This document shows, one piece after another, positions 59,741-64,000 of a DNA stretch of 64,000 nt. The notes beneath the pieces were generated by a model that saw only the letters and a list, made by a program, of their open reading frames with translations, searched no databases and was not told the origin of the DNA. The translations under genes and the position numbers were made by a program. How positions within the stretch are numbered: the stretch's first letter is position 1; each line of letters opens with the position of its first letter. Origin of the DNA: Kamptonema formosum PCC 6407 (GTDB lineage: Bacteria; Cyanobacteriota; Cyanobacteriia; Cyanobacteriales; Microcoleaceae); contig NZ_KB235904.1 in the NCBI RefSeq assembly GCF_000332155.1, positions 2,215,813-2,279,812 on the forward strand. Reading direction: 5' to 3'.

Positions 59741-61495
59741 TTACGTTCGAGCAAGTAAAGGCGCAGCTTGTAAAAGTTGTTGAGTATAAGGGTGTTGAGG
59801 ATTGGTAAAAATCTCTTTTGTCGCGCCGATTTCCACAATTTTACCAGAGTTCATAACGGCAATGCGATCGCAAAAAAATCTGGCTACCCAAAGGTCATGG
59901 GTAATAAACAAATAAGTAAGGTTAAATTCTGCTTTTAACTCCAACATCAGCTCTAATACCTGCGTCTGCACGCTAGCATCCAACATACTCACGGGTTCGT
60001 CGCAAATTAACAATTTAGGGCGGGTAATAAGAGCGCGCGCGATCGCCACTCGCTGCTGTTGTCCCCCCGATAACTCGCCTGCATAGCGTTGATAATACTC
60101 TTCAGATGGTGTCAAACCCACCCGTTCTAGCATAGCCAATACTTGTTTTTTAGCTGCGTCTGGAGTCGCCAATTTGTGGATGAACAAAGGATCGGCAATA
60201 CTTTGTCCCACAGTCATCATGGGGTTAAGGCAAGCGTGGGGATCTTGGAATACCATTTGAATGTCGCGGCGGTGCGATCGCACAGCATCGCGGGAGAGTG
60301 CAGTTAAATCGGTTCCCAAAAATTCAACTTTGCCTCCGGTGGGACGAATTAGCTGTAAAATTGTGCGAGAAAGTGTACTTTTGCCGCAACCAGATTCTCC
60401 AACTAATCCTAAAATTTCCCCTGGATATAGTTCTAAATTAATGCCGTCTACTGCTTTAATTACCTGTCCCGTTCTCGAAAATATTTGGTCTAAAAAATTG
60501 CGTTCTAAAGTATAATGTTGCTGTAAATCTTGTACCCGCAAAATTGGTAATTGGGAATTGGTAATTGGGAATTGGTAATTGGGAATTGGTAATTGGCTAG
60601 CAGTCAAGGAAGAAGATAAATTACCCCCCATCTCCCCATCTCCCCCGCTCCCCCGCTCCCCCGCTCCCCCGCTCCCCTGCTCCCCATCTCCCCCGCTCTC
60701 TCGATCCTTTTGAATGTGTAAAGCTGCTTTCAAGAGCGATCGCGTATATTCGTGTTGTGGATTTTGGAACACAGACTCAACGGGGCCAGTTTCTACTATT
60801 TTGCCGTTGTACATCACAGCAATGCGATCGCAATACTCCCCAACCATCGCTAAATCGTGGGAAATTAACAAGATCGATGTCCCCCGCTCTTCGCAAAGCC
60901 GCGTTAGTTCTTTTAAAATTTGAGCGGCTACTGTTACGTCCAAACTGGTAGTCGGTTCATCAGCGACAATTAGTTTAGGATTGAGGAGTACAGCTAAAGC
61001 GATCGCTACCCGTTGTCGCATTCCGCCGCTAAACTCATGGGGATATTGCGACCAGCGAGAAGCTGGAATTTTAACAGCATCCAGAGTTTCTATGGCTCGA
61101 TCTTTGGCTTGCGATCGCGATAATTTCGGTTCGTGAGCTTTGAGAGTTTCAATACAATGTTCCCCAATTGTCATTAAAGGATCGAGGCGAGTCATCGGAT
61201 CTTGAAACACTAATGATACCGCTTCGCCGCGAAACCGTCTAAGCTGTTCCGGGTTCATTTCAAACACAGATTCGCCGGAAAAGGTAACTCGCCCCTGAAT
61301 TTGCGTAGACTTGGGCAAAAGCCGCATTGTCGCACGTCCTAAAGTTGACTTACCGCACCCGGACTCCCCAACTAATCCCAATTTTTCCCCAGGTTCTAAC
61401 GTAATAGATACGTCATTAATTGCCCAGCTAGATTGTTGATTTCTTTCTGGGTAAGCTACCCGCAGATTTTCGACACAAAACAGGGAATTAGTCAT
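59741..61495 (-). CDS. Fused double ABC ATPase, oligopeptide/dipeptide type (DppD-DppF, YejF-like)
   Basis: 584 residues, two ATPase domains in one chain. First: Walker A GESGCGKST (43-51), Q-loop FQDPMTRLDP, signature EFSGGMRQR, Walker B LIVADEPTT, His in ISHDL, and the peptide-ABC tail NPQHEYTRSLL. Second: GESGCGKST (366-374), FQDPHACLNP, LSGGQQQR, LLICDEPVS, ITHDL, and NPQHPYTQQLLQAAP. The linker 263-319 is odd: REGSGGDGEQGSGG-like Gly/Glu repeats, then LPIPNYQFPITNSQLPIL, encoded by short tandem repeats of the intergenic type. It would energise uptake of peptides or a related substrate at the inner membrane; the permease and binding-protein genes are not nearby. Confidence 0.9.
   Translation of the reverse strand: MTNSLFCVENLRVAYPERNQQSSWAINDVSITLEPGEKLGLVGESGCGKSTLGRATMRLLPKSTQIQGRVTFSGESVFEMNPEQLRRFRGEAVSLVFQDPMTRLDPLMTIGEHCIETLKAHEPKLSRSQAKDRAIETLDAVKIPASRWSQYPHEFSGGMRQRVAIALAVLLNPKLIVADEPTTSLDVTVAAQILKELTRLCEERGTSILLISHDLAMVGEYCDRIAVMYNGKIVETGPVESVFQNPQHEYTRSLLKAALHIQKDRESGGDGEQGSGGAGERGSGGDGEMGGNLSSSLTASQLPIPNYQFPITNSQLPILRVQDLQQHYTLERNFLDQIFSRTGQVIKAVDGINLELYPGEILGLVGESGCGKSTLSRTILQLIRPTGGKVEFLGTDLTALSRDAVRSHRRDIQMVFQDPHACLNPMMTVGQSIADPLFIHKLATPDAAKKQVLAMLERVGLTPSEEYYQRYAGELSGGQQQRVAIARALITRPKLLICDEPVSMLDASVQTQVLELMLELKAEFNLTYLFITHDLWVARFFCDRIAVMNSGKIVEIGATKEIFTNPQHPYTQQLLQAAPLLART
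60539..60703. repeat. Intergenic-type tandem repeats inside the ABC gene linker
   Basis: TTGGTAATTGGGAATTGGTAATTGGGAATTGG (60545-60594) plus CCCCCGCTCCCCCGCTCCCC-type blocks (60625-60700). The same GGTAATTGGTAATTGGG motif occurs between genes at 33478. Here the array stays in frame. Confidence 0.85.
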
Positions 61496-61497
61496 AA

Positions 61498-61762
61498 GTG
61501 AAGATGGGAGATGGGGGAGATGGGGGAGATGGGGGAGATGGAGAAGATGGGGGAGGAATAGCTATTAACAATTACAGGACTTACGCACCCAACCAAAGAA
61601 ACCGGGTTTTTTTACGAAAATACTTCGCCCGTACCCACAGATTCTCTCAAAAACCCGGTTTCTAGGCCCCGATGCGTAACTCCTAAATTATCAATTACGA
61701 CTTACACAGTCTCGACATGAAATCTTTGTTAACCGTTAACCGTTAACCGTTAACCGTTAACA
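61498..61762. repeat. Repeat-filled gap: GGGAGAT tandem, family A copy, GTTAACC tandem
   Basis: GGGAGATG repeated about seven times (61505-61553), a family A element in inverted orientation (61576-61684; AGGACTTACGCACCCAACCA left, GCGTAACTCCT right, arms AGAAACCGGGTTTTTTT / AAAACCCGGTTTCT), and about five CCGTTAA heptamers (61727-61762) that end just at the stop codon of the zinc-finger gene. Confidence 0.85.
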
Positions 61763-61767
61763 ATTAT

Positions 61768-62352
61768 CTATTTAGCTGGCAGACCTTTTCGCTTACTTTC
61801 AAATCTTCGCAAAATGTAAGAAGCTGCAAAATCTCCATTCGGATGATCTTCTAAAACTTCTGCTAGTGCAAAGACATACTGAGATAATTCTTCCCCTAGT
61901 TTATCAACTATACCTTGGCGTTCTCTTTCGGCGAGTTCTTGCTGGCGGGCCTTGGCTTGCCAGGAGGCTGAAAACATCTGCTCAATTTGGGCGTGGAGTC
62001 CCATACTTTCGAGGGTTTCCCATTCACCGCTGTCGCACCAAATGCCACCGCAAACGCTACAACGCTCTACATAGACGGGGGTTTTGGTGAAGGGAATTCG
62101 GGCTCGTGAGAGATATTGACCATCGTCTGGACACATTGCAGCTTTAGAGTCATAGGGTGAGGGGGCAAAGTCGGGGCTGACATTCCCTTTTGGCTGGGAT
62201 TTGCTCGGCCATTGACGTTGATATTCTTGCCAAGCTTGATATTCTTTGGGGGGTATCCAGATGCCGTAGCAGTTAGGGCACCACTTCACGGCTAGGTGGC
62301 TGTTTAACATTCCTTCTTCTAACTGCGGATGCTTACATTTTGGACATTGCAC
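61768..62352 (-). CDS. Two-finger zf-TFIIB-type zinc-binding protein
   Basis: 194 residues. Two zinc-ribbon units: MQCPKCKHPQLEEGMLNSHLAVKWCPNCYGIWIPPKEYQAW (1-41) and MCPDDGQYLSRARIPFTKTPVYVERCSVCGGIWCDSGEWETLE (73-115). Both have the zf-TFIIB pattern CPxC/D-x-x ... CxxCxGIW. The C-terminal third is charged and helical (KARQQELAERERQGIVDKLGEELSQYVFALAEVLEDHPNGDFAASYILRRFESKRKG). It probably binds a protein or nucleic acid. The exact role is unknown. A CCGTTAA tandem array lies directly at its 3' end. 70 bases from patD on the same strand: possible operon. Confidence 0.8.
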   Translation of the reverse strand: MQCPKCKHPQLEEGMLNSHLAVKWCPNCYGIWIPPKEYQAWQEYQRQWPSKSQPKGNVSPDFAPSPYDSKAAMCPDDGQYLSRARIPFTKTPVYVERCSVCGGIWCDSGEWETLESMGLHAQIEQMFSASWQAKARQQELAERERQGIVDKLGEELSQYVFALAEVLEDHPNGDFAASYILRRFESKRKGLPAK

Positions 62353-62421
62353 GGCTTTTTTCTCCTTGGCTCGATATTCCTATGACTGGTTTATGCTTTG
62401 GCTGTAATTAAGACAGCCTAT

Positions 62422-62790
62422 TTATTCTGTGCCTTTTTGCAACAAGGCATCGCAGTAGCGGATCAGGGTGTTAATTCGATCGCTTGCTGCTGTTTGCCTG
62501 GTTTGGGCTGTGGCTAGAACCCGCGACGCTTGCAAAAATTTTATATCCATTCCCAACAGACGCAATTGCTTGTGTATTTCTGTCAGGTATGATTGCTCTA
62601 ACGGTGTTTCTGGCGGATCTAGCCCGTCACTGTCTGAACCCATGATTTGCCCTGCGAAAAATTGCTGTGCTTCCCCAAAAGTTGCCAAGAGTGCTGTCCG
62701 ATCTAGATTACCCTGTGTGGCAACGGTTTGGAGCTCTTGGAGAAGTTGCTTAAATTGCTGGTAGTGCTGGTAGATATTTTTGGACAGCAT
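62422..62790 (-). CDS. patD: PatD-like heterocyst frequency control protein
   Basis: 122 residues, all helical and soluble. Recognised by the C-terminal block LTEIHKQLRLLGMDIKFLQASRVLATAQTRQTAASDRINTLIRYCDALL, which is the conserved signature of PatD as I remember it. In Anabaena PatD binds FtsZ and affects heterocyst frequency, but homologues are also in filamentous species without heterocysts, where the role is presumably in division or septum control. No motif for catalysis. It is divergent from rel across 468 bases and upstream of the zinc-finger gene. Confidence 0.7.
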   Translation of the reverse strand: MLSKNIYQHYQQFKQLLQELQTVATQGNLDRTALLATFGEAQQFFAGQIMGSDSDGLDPPETPLEQSYLTEIHKQLRLLGMDIKFLQASRVLATAQTRQTAASDRINTLIRYCDALLQKGTE

Positions 62791-63258
62791 AACAAATGTA
62801 AAGAAATTTATATCTATAATTAAGATAGATGTTTTAAAGATTCCAAAGATTAAGGCAAGTTGTACATTGTAGTCGCAGCAGCCTAAATCTTAGAGAATAT
62901 TTTTCAAGGCGAGTTAAACGCTGATTTAGGATTGACGGTCTGTGACGGCTTTTAGCTAAGCTTGGTCTGCTTAAGGCTAAGTAGCGATCTCTGTACTTTT
63001 ACTCCCAAAACGTTCTTAATTTTACAAGGCAAGGGCAACTGACCAGAGCATTTGCCTAAAATCAGATTTTTTCCTCCCTACGAGGGTGGTTCTTCTCAAT
63101 TTAGATAGCTATAGTTGACAGACAATACAGGAATCTTTTTCAGATTGACTGTAGGTGTCAATTTTAGCTTAGTATACCTAGATACAGAAAGTCTGCTGTT
63201 CAACCGGAAAGCAACTTCTGTTGCACTATCTATTTGTAACTTTTAAATCCTGACTCCT
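62791..63258. other. Intergenic region between patD and rel
   Basis: 468 bases. ATCTAT (62812-62817) and ATAGAT (62825-62830) form a 6-bp inverted repeat over a 7-base spacer 22 bases before the patD start, overlapping TATAAT-like DNA. No gene, HIP1 site or dispersed repeat of families A-C recognised; the long leader before rel (from about 63000) suggests a far-upstream promoter. Confidence 0.4.
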
Positions 63259-64000
63259 ATGAATGCCAACACTCTGATTCCATCAATCTCAAATGACTGT
63301 AACATTCCTGATTGGTTACAAGAATGTCTCAATGGGGATGCTAATGGTCAGTCGTCGGGAGCGATCGCTAGCTGTTCGACTGATAATGCTTTAATTTGTC
63401 GGGCTTTTAAATTTGCCAACGAGCTCCATGAGGGTCAGTATCGCAAATCTGGGGAGCCCTACATCTGCCATCCTGTGGCCGTAGCCGGAATGCTGCGGTA
63501 TTTGGGCGGCAATAGTGCGATGGTTGCGGCAGGCTTCCTCCACGATATCGTTGAGGATACTGATGTCACCCTTGAGGATATCGAACTGCGGTTCGGCGCG
63601 GAAGTGCGGCAGTTGGTGGAGGGGGTGACGAAGCTTTCTAAGTTTAATTTTTCCAGCAAGACGGAACGCCAAGCTGAGAATTTCCGGCGGATGTTTCTGG
63701 CAATGGCTAAGGATATCCGGGTGATCGTGGTGAAGTTGGCGGACAGGCTGCATAATATGCGGACGCTGGAACATCTCTCAGACGAGAAACGCCGTAGTAT
63801 CGCTTTGGAAACGCGGGAAATCTTTGCGCCTTTGGCGAATCGGTTGGGTATTGGTCGCTTTAAGTGGGAATTGGAGGATCTGGCGTTTAAATACCTGGAA
63901 CCGGAAGCTTATTGCGAAATTAAGGATTTGGTAGATCAGAAGCGGACTGACCGGGAGGCGCAACTGGCGGAGGTGACGGACATTCTGCGGGATCGGCTGG
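63259..64000 (+). CDS. Bifunctional (p)ppGpp synthetase/hydrolase, N-terminal part
   Basis: Open from ATG 63259 to the right edge (247 codons). The HD hydrolase domain is clear: HP at 71-72, HDIVEDT at 95-101, KLSKFNFSSKTERQAENFRRMFLAMAKDIRVIVVKLADRLHNMRTL, then RLGIGRFKWELEDLAFKYLEP leading to the synthetase domain, which lies outside. All hydrolase metal ligands (His71, His95, Asp96, and Asp in LADRLHN) are present, so hydrolase activity is expected. Rel/SpoT enzymes control the stringent alarmone; cyanobacteria have usually one. Divergent from patD. Confidence 0.93.
   Translation, partial: MNANTLIPSISNDCNIPDWLQECLNGDANGQSSGAIASCSTDNALICRAFKFANELHEGQYRKSGEPYICHPVAVAGMLRYLGGNSAMVAAGFLHDIVEDTDVTLEDIELRFGAEVRQLVEGVTKLSKFNFSSKTERQAENFRRMFLAMAKDIRVIVVKLADRLHNMRTLEHLSDEKRRSIALETREIFAPLANRLGIGRFKWELEDLAFKYLEPEAYCEIKDLVDQKRTDREAQLAEVTDILRDRL

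Overview
The window is chromosomal DNA from a filamentous cyanobacterium, most likely of the Oscillatoria/Microcoleus/Kamptonema kind. Evidence: the cyanobacterial octamer GCGATCGC (HIP1) is very frequent inside and between genes; Rubisco accumulation factor Raf1, the CrtO-type carotene ketolase, PatD and cyanobacteria-only hypothetical families are present; and the intergenic DNA is full of short tandem repeats and palindromic dispersed elements. No rRNA, tRNA, CRISPR array or prophage block was recognised.

Layout. 1-4300: end of proA, a phosphoribosyltransferase, two sister 66-residue genes, and an ArsR-type regulator divergent from an old-yellow-enzyme reductase with a duplicated operator-like palindrome between them. 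4311-10112: a minus-strand block of five genes built on TPR repeats, including a TPR-CHAT protease-like protein packed against a small acidic protein and a coiled-coil protein with two C-terminal membrane helices. This is the best candidate for an undescribed system. 10254-29600: mostly housekeeping and single genes (Rpn-like nuclease, mltA, GNAT, carB, Uma2, ATP-grasp, rhodanese/membrane pair with a LuxR-type regulator, nucleotidyltransferase, DUF2786, raf1, response regulator, M23 peptidase). 30354-38787: crtO, a saccharopine-dehydrogenase-like reductase, small stress or envelope proteins, two conserved hypotheticals and a truncated PhyH gene.

39409-50837: three tandem paralogues of about 1,075 to 1,274 residues, each with a DUF4347 N-terminus, a right-handed beta-helix, a Pro-Thr linker of microsatellite origin and Ca-binding RTX repeats. 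51965-57493: a conflict-system-like pair, an AAA_35 ATPase with an N-terminal HTH-like region followed by an AAA_35-WD40 STAND protein that an IS4-type element has split in two. 57533-64000: speE, a second Uma2 protein, a fused oligopeptide-type ABC ATPase whose linker is made of translated intergenic repeats, a zinc-finger protein, patD and the start of rel/spoT.

Common themes are caspase-like His/Cys folds (CHAT at 6236-8413; possibly DUF4347 in the three large proteins), STAND/TPR/WD40 signalling architecture, and repeat-driven rearrangement (gene triplication, promoter duplication, IS insertion, linker expansion, truncated genes). Functional names rest on motif recognition by eye; no database search was run.
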